Shown: positions 1-7,849 of the stretch, piece after piece
Layout: the number at the start of each line of letters is the position of its first letter
Numbering within the stretch: position 1 is the first letter of the stretch
Origin: JBGASG01 sp046328035
GTDB lineage: Bacteria; Cyanobacteriota; Vampirovibrionia; Obscuribacterales; Obscuribacteraceae
Direction of reading: 5' to 3'
NCBI GenBank assembly: GCA_046328035.1
Contig: JAXLXI010000001.1
Location: 248,001 to 312,000, forward strand
Length of the DNA: 64,000 nucleotides
Made by a program: the position numbers and the translations under genes
Notes under the pieces: model-generated
Told to the model about the DNA's origin: nothing
Databases searched by the model: none
What the model saw: only the letters and a program-made list of their open reading frames with translations

Positions 1-2
1 TG

Positions 3-611
3 CCGGCTGGGATGACATTTCCGGTGCAACTGGCAACGTCCATTTCCACTGAAGCTGCCCGACCCGGCGATATGATTCAAGCCACCATCAACCAGCCGAT
101 CTATCTGAACGGCAGCATGATTCCCGCCGGCGCCACTGTAGTCGGCAACGTCGTGGAAGCGAAAGCCGGCGGTTGGCTCGGCCGTGCCGGCACGCTTGGA
201 ATCAAGTTCAACCGCCTGCGCATGCCTAACGGTGTTGAAGCTCCCATGAGCGCGCACGTTGTCGGTAAAGTCGGCAAATACAACGATGTCGGCTCGGACA
301 TGAGCGATACGTATAAAGGTGAAACCTGGAAGACGAAAGTCGGACAAGGTGTCATCCGCGGCGCCATCGGCGCCGGCACGGGCGCTGCTCTTGGTACCGC
401 AATCGGTGCCATCGCCGGACACGGCGGACGTGGTGCCGGACGTGGTGCATGGTCGGGTACTGCCATCGGTGGTGGTGTCGGCTTGGCCAGCACGCTGGCT
501 CGCAAAGGCAAAAATGTAATCATGGCATCCGGCGAACAACTGCAATTGCAGCTGGACGCTCCCATGACCGTCTCACTTTCGCCCAGTCCCAATCAATACG
601 GCGCTTTTTAA
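3..611 (+). CDS. Secreted glycine-zipper protein, 5' end outside window
   Basis: The frame is open to the left edge, so the true start is probably upstream; an ATG at 12 is unlikely to be the start because similarity to a paralogue begins before it. The visible part has an 'IPAGATVVGNV' segment, resembling the beta-rich 'IPAGT' region of VirB10/TrbI-like proteins, then a Gly/Ala-rich glycine-zipper stretch (about residues 115-160) that could insert in or lie on a membrane, then a polar C-terminus. The protein encoded at 47825-49093 has the same order: IPAG segment, 'TWKTK', glycine zipper, 'KGK'. Function unknown; a cell-envelope role is inferred. Confidence 0.6.
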   Translation, partial: PAGMTFPVQLATSISTEAARPGDMIQATINQPIYLNGSMIPAGATVVGNVVEAKAGGWLGRAGTLGIKFNRLRMPNGVEAPMSAHVVGKVGKYNDVGSDMSDTYKGETWKTKVGQGVIRGAIGAGTGAALGTAIGAIAGHGGRGAGRGAWSGTAIGGGVGLASTLARKGKNVIMASGEQLQLQLDAPMTVSLSPSPNQYGAF

Positions 612-640
612 CACCAGCAACGCGCATCGCTGGTACCCCT

Positions 641-678
641 GGAGCGGTTTTCGTTGGGCGAAACCGCTCCATTTTTTT
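641..678 (+). terminator. Rho-independent terminator
   Basis: A 13-bp stem (GGAGCGGTTTTCG with CGAAACCGCTCC) with a short loop is followed by ATTTTTTT, 30 bases after the stop of the glycine-zipper gene. Confidence 0.8.
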
Positions 679-721
679 GACTAAAAAAGCTCCTTGTCCG
701 CGATCAGCCACCCCCGGCTGG

Positions 722-766
722 ACAAAAAGAAACGAAACGCCGAGTTGTTTTCGGCGTTCCGTTTGT
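722..766 (-). terminator. Rho-independent terminator on minus strand
   Basis: The stem ACGGAACGCCG / CGGCGTTTCGT on the minus strand is followed by TTTCTTTTT. It lies about 30 bases beyond the stop of the small secreted coiled-coil gene. Confidence 0.7.
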
Positions 767-795
767 GTCCGTATGGACGAAGATTGTTGCTGGCT

Positions 796-1131
796 TTACA
801 ACAACTGCAGATCTACATCGCGCAGGTCCAGGCGGACTTGACGCAGATCGTAGCTCTTTTGATCGAGTTTTCTACTCAATTCGTTGATTTCGGCAGCCGA
901 CTGTTTGTCTTTCCGGCGCGTCAGTTCGTCGATGTCGCGAAGCAGATTATCTACATCGCGAAGAATATTTTGTTCTTTAACGATAAGCGTGTGACGCTTT
1001 TGTACGAGCTGACTGGCAATCAACGGGTCATTGATGATTGCCATCGCGTTCGGTGCCGCCAAAATCATCAAACTGAGAGCTGCGAGCAATTGCTTCGCCA
1101 TCAAGCTCTTTTTATTGTTTGACTTCATCAT
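796..1131 (-). CDS. Small secreted coiled-coil protein
   Basis: About 111 residues from the preferred ATG at 1131 (an upstream ATG at 1167 would add 12 basic residues). The N-terminus is a signal peptide: basic residues, then a hydrophobic core 'LLAALSLMILAAPNAMA' with a plausible AMA cleavage site. The mature part is heptad-rich and charged, with repeated 'LRDVDxLLRDIDEL'-type segments, so it is predicted to be a helical coiled coil. No family recognised. It has its own terminator and lies divergent to the MocR gene. A periplasmic or envelope location is inferred. Confidence 0.6.
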   Translation of the reverse strand: MMKSNNKKSLMAKQLLAALSLMILAAPNAMAIINDPLIASQLVQKRHTLIVKEQNILRDVDNLLRDIDELTRRKDKQSAAEINELSRKLDQKSYDLRQVRLDLRDVDLQLL

Positions 1132-1262
1132 AAGATTCACCGTTCGCTTTCTTTTGTGCGGGCTCAAGGCCCTCAGGACAGAACACAGGTTACAGCTTAA
1201 ATTGGACTTGCGTAAGTGCCACTTTCATGATTTACTTACAGTCCGCTTTGGACCGCTTGACG

Positions 1263-2756
1263 ATGGAAATTGCTGTTACTTTAGATAGCCAATCGGCCGT
1301 TCCACTTCACCGGCAACTCTACGAAGAGATAAGACGGGCCATACTTTCGGGTCGACTGGCACCCCGCACCCGGGTACCTTCCACCAGGGCTCTGGCTGGC
1401 TCGCTTGGCATCTCTCGAGCGACGGTGACGGCCTCTTATGATTATTTGCTCAGCGAAGGTTATCTGGAGGCTGCCACCGGTTCCGGTACCTATGTATGCA
1501 AGACTCTCCCGGACGAACTGCTCAGACCTCAGAAAGGGAAAGCCGACCAGCGGGCAGGCGAAGCCGCCGAAAAGCAGCCGCCCAGAAAGCCGATGCGGGT
1601 GCGACTCTCGCGTCTGGGAGCATCCTTATATGAAAAGCAGTGGCTCGATTATGGAGGCGATGAGCCCGAGATTCAATTTACGTTTGGGCGACCGGATCTG
1701 GAGCACTTCCCGATGCGTGTCTGGCTGCAGCTATTGAACCAGCGCGCCAAGACCAATCAACTGTGGAAACTTGATTGCCCGAGCCAGTCTCGGGGCTATG
1801 TGCCTCTGCGAGAAGCGATTGCCGATTATCTGGCGCGGGCGCGCGCGGTTCAGTGCAAGCCGGAGCAGGTGATCATAGTAAATGGATCTCAACAAGCACT
1901 AGATCTGGTGGCGCGTGTTTTGATCGACCGCGGCGATGCGGTCGGCATTGAAAATCCCGGATACATCGGTGCCAAGAAGGTATTCGAAGTGCAGGGCGCC
2001 AACCTGGTGCCGCTTGGCGTTGACGCCTCCGGGCTGGTGGTTTCGCAGGTGCCGGCCAATGCTAATTTGAAACTTGTGTACGTTACTCCGTCTCACCAGT
2101 TCCCTACCGGCGTTGTTCTGAGCTTGCCGCGACGTCTCGAACTGCTCGCCTGGGCCAAAAAGCATTCTGCATACGTGATCGAAGATGACTACGACAGCGA
2201 ATATCGATATGTCGGCAGACCGGTTCCCGCCCTGGCCGGGCTCGATACCGACCAAACCGTGATTTACATTGGGACGTTCTCGAAAGTCCTGTTCCCGGCT
2301 TTGCGCCTTGGCTATCTGGTGGTCCCGGAAAACTTGATCGATGTTTTCGCCCGCGCCAAGTGGCTGGTTGATCGCCACTCGCCTTTGCTGGAGCAACAGG
2401 TGCTCACAGACTTTATCAAGCAAGGACATCTGGAGCGCCACGTGCGCCGCATGCGGACTCACTATCAACATCGACGCGGTCTGGTCATGGACGTGTTAAA
2501 AAGAGAGTTTGGCGGGCGCGTGACGATCTTGGGCGACAATGCCGGCATTAACGTATTGATTCGCATCGACTCGCCCCGATCCGATGATGAGATTGTGCGG
2601 TTGTGCCGAGAGCGCGGCGTCGGTATCTCTTCTACACGGGGCTTTTATCTCGGTGATTCTCCACGGGGCGAGTTCTTGCTCAACTATGCCGGCGTGTCGG
2701 ATGAGCAAATCGAACAAGGTATAAGTCGGCTTGCGCAGGTAAGCCTGCCTGCATAG
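1263..2756 (+). CDS. MocR/PdxR-family transcriptional regulator (GntR HTH + aminotransferase-like domain)
   Basis: About 497 residues. Residues 5-75 form a GntR-type winged helix ('PLHRQLYEEIRRAILSGRL', 'PSTRALAGSLGISRATV'). The remainder is a fold-type I aminotransferase domain with 'VYVTPSHQFPTG', 'EDDYDSEYRY' and 'GTFSKVLFPALRLGY', whose Lys should bind PLP. This is the standard MocR architecture and length. Family members sense PLP or amino-compound ligands and regulate B6, GABA or other pathways; nothing nearby identifies the ligand here. ATG 1263 is preferred because the GntR domain begins right after it, although an in-frame ATG at 1227 exists. Confidence 0.9.
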   Translation: MEIAVTLDSQSAVPLHRQLYEEIRRAILSGRLAPRTRVPSTRALAGSLGISRATVTASYDYLLSEGYLEAATGSGTYVCKTLPDELLRPQKGKADQRAGEAAEKQPPRKPMRVRLSRLGASLYEKQWLDYGGDEPEIQFTFGRPDLEHFPMRVWLQLLNQRAKTNQLWKLDCPSQSRGYVPLREAIADYLARARAVQCKPEQVIIVNGSQQALDLVARVLIDRGDAVGIENPGYIGAKKVFEVQGANLVPLGVDASGLVVSQVPANANLKLVYVTPSHQFPTGVVLSLPRRLELLAWAKKHSAYVIEDDYDSEYRYVGRPVPALAGLDTDQTVIYIGTFSKVLFPALRLGYLVVPENLIDVFARAKWLVDRHSPLLEQQVLTDFIKQGHLERHVRRMRTHYQHRRGLVMDVLKREFGGRVTILGDNAGINVLIRIDSPRSDDEIVRLCRERGVGISSTRGFYLGDSPRGEFLLNYAGVSDEQIEQGISRLAQVSLPA

Positions 2757-2800
2757 TGTCAGGTCCGGTGCGCTGTGCGGGCATTCTGCGGGCAACTGCA

Positions 2801-2953
2801 TAATTGTGCAGTCGAGAACGGTTCGATTCTACATGTGAGAAACCGCGCGGCAAAGCTATTCTAAAAGAGTCAGCAATATGCCGACGACAAAAAAACCGAA
2901 CCCTGATAGCCAGCCCAAATAACGGACCGTTGAATAAACGGTCCGTTATTTTT
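2801..2953 (+). ncRNA. Candidate small RNA, copy 1 of a tandem repeat
   Basis: A 153-base segment repeated 197 bases downstream. It ends in a hairpin (AATAACGGACCGTT / AACGGTCCGTTATT, 2917-2952) followed by T's, a good intrinsic terminator. The last ~100 bases match the second copy exactly, while the 5' part has substitutions. An internal GGTTCG (about 2820) can pair with CGAACC (about 2897). No ORF fits both copies. A non-coding transcript is inferred from the duplication and the terminator. Confidence 0.45.
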
Positions 2954-2997
2954 GCATTATGAACCTACACGGAAATCAATTGTGAGCATGCATATTG

Positions 2998-3150
2998 GAA
3001 TTATGCAGTCGAGAAAGGGTTGAATCTACATGTGAGAAACCGCATGGGAAAGCTATTCTAAAAGAGTCAGCAATATGCCGACGACAAAAAAACCGAACCC
3101 TGATAGCCAGCCCAAATAACGGACCGTTGAATAAACGGTCCGTTATTTTA
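2998..3150 (+). ncRNA. Candidate small RNA, copy 2 of a tandem repeat
   Basis: Second copy of the 2801-2953 unit with the same terminator hairpin (3114-3149). Here the altered 5' element AGGGTT can pair with AACCCT in the invariant 3' part, so pairing could be kept by a shifted register. The group II intron begins only two or three bases after this terminator. Confidence 0.45.
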
Positions 3151-3152
3151 CA

Positions 3153-5029
3153 GTGTGCCACGCATGTTCAACAACTGGAGGTGAGAGTCCTCACACAACC
3201 TGACGATGGTGTTGAAGTGTGGCGAATGCGCAAGGGCGCGACCGTGAGGGGACGTCTGAAGGAAGCGCTGAGCAAAACTGCGATTTGACGGACAGAAACC
3301 AGATACGAGGCGGGCGCGCCCGCGCAGGCGAGCCAATGATCGCGAAGCGCATAATCGTCAACGGACGCGAACGTAAATCTGGCAGATGCGCAGTGAAAGT
3401 GGTTGAACTTACCGTGGGAGATCTGCGCCGTGTCGAAAGCAAACGACTGGGAATCCGCAAGGAAACCGACGGTGCAGAAATCAACAAAGGACGTAGTAAC
3501 TCGAAACACCGACCAAGCGCGGCAGCATAAGCAGGCGGAGTTAAACGGTGAAGGTCCAAACGACAGCGAGGTCGTGACGCATGAGTTGCGAGAACGAGAA
3601 AACGGCGAGAAAACCAAACAGGACTCAACGACAGAGGTAGCGGGTGAAACCTGCGAGACTGGCGACCGAGGGGCGAAAAGTTTGAAGCAACGAGTGAAGC
3701 GCAAGACCAATCATTGATGGAGGAAATTCTAGATAAGGAGAACCTGAAGATCGCCTACGCACGCGTCGTCAAAAACGGCGGTGCAGCTGGGATCGACAGG
3801 CTTAGCACCGATGACCTACAAGCGTACCTCGCAGCAAACTGGAAACAGATCAAACAAGAGCTGCTTCAGGGCACTTACAAACCAAGACCGGTGAGACGGG
3901 TGAACATCCCGAAGCCCGGCGGAGGGAAACGGCTGGGGATACCGACGGTCATGGACCGTTTTTATTCAACAAGCTGTCGTGAAGTGCTGCAACGCAAATG
4001 GGACAGCACATTTTCCGGTACAGTTACGGTTTTCGACCAGGTAGATCGGCGAAACAGGCAATAGAAGCCGCCCGCAAACACATTGGGGGAGGCTACCGAG
4101 TAGTCGTGGATATTGATCTGGAGAAGTTCTTCGATCGAGTGAATCACGACGTCCTGATGAACCGGGTAACGAAGCGAATTTCCGACAAGCGAGTGCAAGT
4201 TGATCCGTGCGTACTTAAATGCCGGAGCATTGGAAGGCGGGCTGACCAGCGCGAGCAAAGAAGGGATACCACAAGGCGGACCGCTTTCGCCGCTACTCTC
4301 AAACTTGCTGCTTGATGAACTTGACCGAGAACTGGAACGACGGAACCTTCACTTTGTGCGATACGCAGATGACTGCAATATCTACGTTGCGGGAGTCCAA
4401 CGAGCCGGAGAGCGCGTGATGAAAGGGATCCACGGAGTTTCTAGGAAAACGGCTCAGGCTACAAGTGAACAAGGAGAAAAGTGCAGTCAGGAAAGCCTTG
4501 GTCAAGAAGCTTCCTTGGAGTTAGCTTTTTACGCTAACAATCGGGTGTAAAACCGCGCGTGGCTTCAAAGCCTCGCCAGGTTCAAACAGCGAATTCGCGA
4601 GCTGACCCGACCAACAAAAGGTAAAAGCGTCAGTCAAGTGATTGGAGGTCTACGCGAATACCTCTTGGGCTGGCGCGGATACTTCGTTGTCTGCGATACG
4701 CCGAAAGTGTTTCGCAATTTGGATAAATGGATTCGGCGTCGTATTAGATGCTACATCTGGCGCCAATGGAAACCCGGGGACGCACCCGATACACCGAGTT
4801 GCTTCGGCGGGAATCCACCCGCAGGATGCAGCACGTGCTAGTGGTTCGGCGAAGGGACCATGGCGACTGAGCAAAAATTCAATACTCCACCATGCTATCC
4901 CGACTGCCCTGCACGCTCTCAGGCTCCCGAAGCTGAGTCTCCGCATCATGACCGCTGCCGAACCGCCGTGTACGGACCCGTACGCACGGTGGTGTCGAGG
5001 AAAGTCCGCGAGGACCTACCTATCTCGAT
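3153..5029 (+). mobile_element. Group II intron with degraded reverse transcriptase
   Basis: The 5' end reads GTGTGCCACGC, fitting the GUGYG rule. The 3' end carries a domain V hairpin at 4961-4993 (CCGCCGTG, TACGGACCCGTACG loop side, CACGGTGG), then a domain VI-like stem and an end at about 5029 ('CTATCTCGAT'). The ~560 bases before the RT are the structured domains I-IV. Insertion directly behind a terminator hairpin is the known habit of class C introns, but I do not assign the class firmly. The exact 5' boundary is uncertain by a few bases. Confidence 0.85.
3714..5000 (+). pseudogene. Group II intron reverse transcriptase/maturase, multiply frameshifted
   Basis: Fragments in successive frames together give an intron RT. 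3714-3958 holds the N-terminus with 'GIPTVMDRF'; about 4025-4190 holds 'YGFRPGRSAKQA' and 'VVDIDLEKFFDRVNHD'; 4200-4420 holds 'GIPQGGPLSPLLSNLLLDEL' and the catalytic 'RYADD'; about 4640-4940 holds the maturase (X) region 'GWRGYFVVCDTPKVFRNLDK' and 'KGPWRLSKN'. At least five frame changes separate these, the first in the T-run at 3958-3962. No endonuclease domain was recognised. Either the gene is dead or the region is badly sequenced; as read it cannot make active protein. Confidence 0.85.
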
Positions 5030-5250
5030 CGTTCGCAGCGCAACGCAGTCACATGCTTGGCACCCTTGTCGAAAAACCCCAAACACAGTTATGGGTTTGC
5101 TCTAGTTTGGCTCGGAACTACAGCAGAAGGCGACGCGTCAAGACAGCCAGTTGTGCAAGTTGGCAGGGATGGCGATAGCCACCTGACCGGCAATAGTTGG
5201 TCGTATTCGGAGAGATGTGGTGGCGGAATGCCACCATACATCGTGGTGTC

Positions 5251-6192
5251 ATGCGTTTTAAATCGATTCTTCTTTTTGGACTTCTATTAGCCGTGCCCGT
5301 CCAGTCGACAATGGCTTGCGCGCCGGTCGTCCAGGAAACTGAAGCGGTGGCACCGGTGCCCGTCATTCGTGAGTATGGCGTATCTGCCCAGCCGCCGGTC
5401 ATGCCGCGCGGCTCTCAGTCGGGTGCCCAGTGGCCGATCTTCACGCATAACGGTCTCTGGACGGCTCCGGAACTCGCCGGGCAGACGCTGGCACCACCAT
5501 TGCCTGCAGTGCCGGTGCCGACAGTGCTCACGCCTGCGCCTGCTGTTCGAACGCAGGACAGTCTCACTGCTCCTTACGTCATATCTTTGATGAAACGAAA
5601 CGCGAATGTCAGCGATGCCTTCGCGCGAGAGATCGCTCAACAGTTCACCTGTATACCCACCAACGTCCGGGCTGCTCTACAGCGCTCCGGTTATCACTTG
5701 ACGCTCAGCCGTACAGTACCGTCGGCGGTGCCGTCGACACTCGGGAGGCAGGTGCGCGGCTACCAGCGGACGACGACCTGGAACAACATTTTCGGCATGT
5801 TCAACCGCGGGAGCAAGCAAGTGATTATGGCTGAGTATGCCGAAAGTGAAGGCGCAGAGCCGCAACTGGTGACGCTCCCTGACAGTCGCCGGCGGCTCGG
5901 CATTCTCAAGCACGAATGTGGGCATGCTGTCGACGAGATGCTGCAAAATTACTCCCACAGCGCCGCGTTTGCGGTTGCGTACAACAAAGGTGTGGCACGC
6001 CTGTCGACCGACTACGATAGACAGATGCTGGAGTACTACTTGCAGGTGGGAGATGCAGGCAAGGAAGAGGCGTTTGCCGAGGTCTTCGCCATCGCCTGCG
6101 GCAATGGCTGCCATCCGGATACCGACGCGTTGTTGCGCCGCAACTTTCCCGAGTTGATTGCATTGATCTCGCGCCGCATCCAGTCCGTCTAG
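5251..6192 (+). CDS. Secreted zinc metallopeptidase, anthrax-lethal-factor/Pro-Pro-endopeptidase-like
   Basis: 313 residues from ATG 5251, chosen because a signal peptide starts there ('MRFKSILLFGLLLAVPVQS'); the longer in-frame start at 5197 would bury it. A Pro-rich linker covers about residues 25-105. The catalytic region has 'HECGHAVDE' at about 221-229 (HExxH, zinc ligands and general base) and 'EEAFAEVFA' about 45 residues on, supplying the third ligand. This spacing and the 'HExGHxVD ... FAExF' pattern are those of the ATLF/PPEP gluzincins. The substrate is unknown and should be extracytoplasmic. It lies convergent with the M20 peptidase gene, with stops two bases apart. Confidence 0.7.
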   Translation: MRFKSILLFGLLLAVPVQSTMACAPVVQETEAVAPVPVIREYGVSAQPPVMPRGSQSGAQWPIFTHNGLWTAPELAGQTLAPPLPAVPVPTVLTPAPAVRTQDSLTAPYVISLMKRNANVSDAFAREIAQQFTCIPTNVRAALQRSGYHLTLSRTVPSAVPSTLGRQVRGYQRTTTWNNIFGMFNRGSKQVIMAEYAESEGAEPQLVTLPDSRRRLGILKHECGHAVDEMLQNYSHSAAFAVAYNKGVARLSTDYDRQMLEYYLQVGDAGKEEAFAEVFAIACGNGCHPDTDALLRRNFPELIALISRRIQSV

Positions 6193-6193
6193 A

Positions 6194-7639
6194 TTACTTA
6201 GAGACTCCGCAGATACCGGCGATGATGTCGTAAGTCATGCGCACGCAGTCGGCGAAACCTTTCTCCGGCACCCGTTCGTCTTTGCCATGCATGGTCGCTA
6301 GGTGAGTGGGGTCGATGGCGATCGGCTCGAACCCGTAGGCAATCGTGCCGAAGTCGCGGAAGTAGTGCGAATCGGTGAACCACGGTACCACTAGCGGTAC
6401 TACCGGCACACCGGGGTCGTTTTTGGCGGCCACCGATTTGATCACCTGGAACAGTTCTGTATCGTAGGCGGAAGCATCAGTGTGCTCCCACTCCAGCTCT
6501 GAGACTTGAATGGAGGGGTCATCGATGGTTTTCTTGATTTGCGCGACGAACTCGTCTTTGTTGACGCCGGGCAGCAGTCGGCAGTCCAGTTCGCACTCCG
6601 CTTCGCCGGGGATGACGTTGGTTTTGTAACCGGCTTTCATCACCGTCAGCGACACCGTATTGCGCAGCATAGCCGACTTCAATTTGTCTTCCAAGAGCCG
6701 CTTGTAGTCTGCCGAGTTGGTTATGGATGTTTCGATGTTGGTGTACAGTTTTGCCAGATCGGCGTCTTCTGTCTTGGCGATATCGGTGAAAAAGGTGCGC
6801 ACCGCCGGCAGTAGCACTGGTCCCGGCGGGTTCTGAACAATCCGGTCCATCGCTCGCGCCAATCTGTTGGTGGCCGAGTTGGGAATCGGCATAGATGCAT
6901 GACCGGCATCGCCCTTGGCTGTTAGCCGCAACCACAGTGGCGACTTCTCTGAAATGTCGATGCCCCAGTACTTGTGCTTGCCACTCTCAGTGGTGTCAAT
7001 GAAGAATCCTTCATTGAGCAGGTATTCTGCATCTTTAACCAGCTCCGGATGATTCTTAGTGAACCAGCCCGCTCCGAAAATGCCCCCGACTTCCTCGTCC
7101 GGAGTGGCCAGGAAAATGATGTCCCGATCCGGGACTATGCCGGAGCGCTTGATGAGAAGTAATGCCTCCAGCTGAGCGATTCCCGTACCCTTCATGTCCA
7201 GCGCGCCGCGCCCGTAGATTTCACCGTTGATGACGGCGCCTTTGAACGGATCGTGTTGCCAGTCTTCGCGTTTGGCCGGCACGACGTCGATGTGATTGAG
7301 TAAGATTATCGGTCGCTTTTTGCCGTTTCCTTTCAAACGAGCGTAAGCGCAGGCCCGGCCCGGAGCGGTTTCGTAAAGCTGCGTTTCAATGCCGTCTTTG
7401 CGCAGCAGGGCAGCCAGAAACTCCGCGCCCTTCTGTTCGTTGCCAGGCGGAACGCTGGTGTCGACACTGATGTAATCGCACAGATTCTGGGTCGCTTCTT
7501 TGGCGGCGGCGGCAAAATCGATGCTTTTCGCCGGTTCGCAACCGCCTTCGGGCATGCAACCACCGCAGACCAGCATGGCTGCGCCCAGCATCACCTGCGC
7601 GCGTCGCATCCACTTCCTCTTTGAAATTCGCATCTTCAA
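6194..7639 (-). CDS. M20-family metallopeptidase, exported (carboxypeptidase PM20D1/CPG2-like)
   Basis: 481 residues. The N-terminus is a signal peptide with a possible lipobox before Cys ('LVCGGC'), so it may be a lipoprotein. M20 motifs are present: 'LLNHIDVVPA' (first His/Asp zinc ligands), 'GRGALDMKG' (bridging Asp), 'PDEEVGG' (catalytic Glu and ligand) and a C-terminal 'DPTHLATMHGKDERV' His. A lid/dimerisation domain follows about residue 245. Such enzymes hydrolyse peptides or N-acyl amino acids with two zinc ions. The closest subgroup by eye is PM20D1-like; the substrate is not predictable. Confidence 0.88.
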   Translation of the reverse strand: MKMRISKRKWMRRAQVMLGAAMLVCGGCMPEGGCEPAKSIDFAAAAKEATQNLCDYISVDTSVPPGNEQKGAEFLAALLRKDGIETQLYETAPGRACAYARLKGNGKKRPIILLNHIDVVPAKREDWQHDPFKGAVINGEIYGRGALDMKGTGIAQLEALLLIKRSGIVPDRDIIFLATPDEEVGGIFGAGWFTKNHPELVKDAEYLLNEGFFIDTTESGKHKYWGIDISEKSPLWLRLTAKGDAGHASMPIPNSATNRLARAMDRIVQNPPGPVLLPAVRTFFTDIAKTEDADLAKLYTNIETSITNSADYKRLLEDKLKSAMLRNTVSLTVMKAGYKTNVIPGEAECELDCRLLPGVNKDEFVAQIKKTIDDPSIQVSELEWEHTDASAYDTELFQVIKSVAAKNDPGVPVVPLVVPWFTDSHYFRDFGTIAYGFEPIAIDPTHLATMHGKDERVPEKGFADCVRMTYDIIAGICGVSK

Positions 7640-7849
7640 CTCCCGGCAAACAGTGGGCTACTTTACCAGGTGCAGACTCTGCTTCGGTGCCGCCCGTAAA
7701 CCTGTAAACCTCAACTGCTGTTGGGTTTGCTGTTTTTGCATCAAGTCCGTCAGCTGCTACTGAAAGTGATTGAAAACAAGAGGCTATGACTGGGTATGGT
7801 ATTCAGTGGGGTCTTGTACCGCGTAATATATACATGTGGCTGGGCGGAG

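Noticed and set aside
5075..5100. Terminator hairpin AAACCC...GGGTTT after the intron
   Set aside because: Six-base stem with a 13-base loop and no T-tract; too weak to call.
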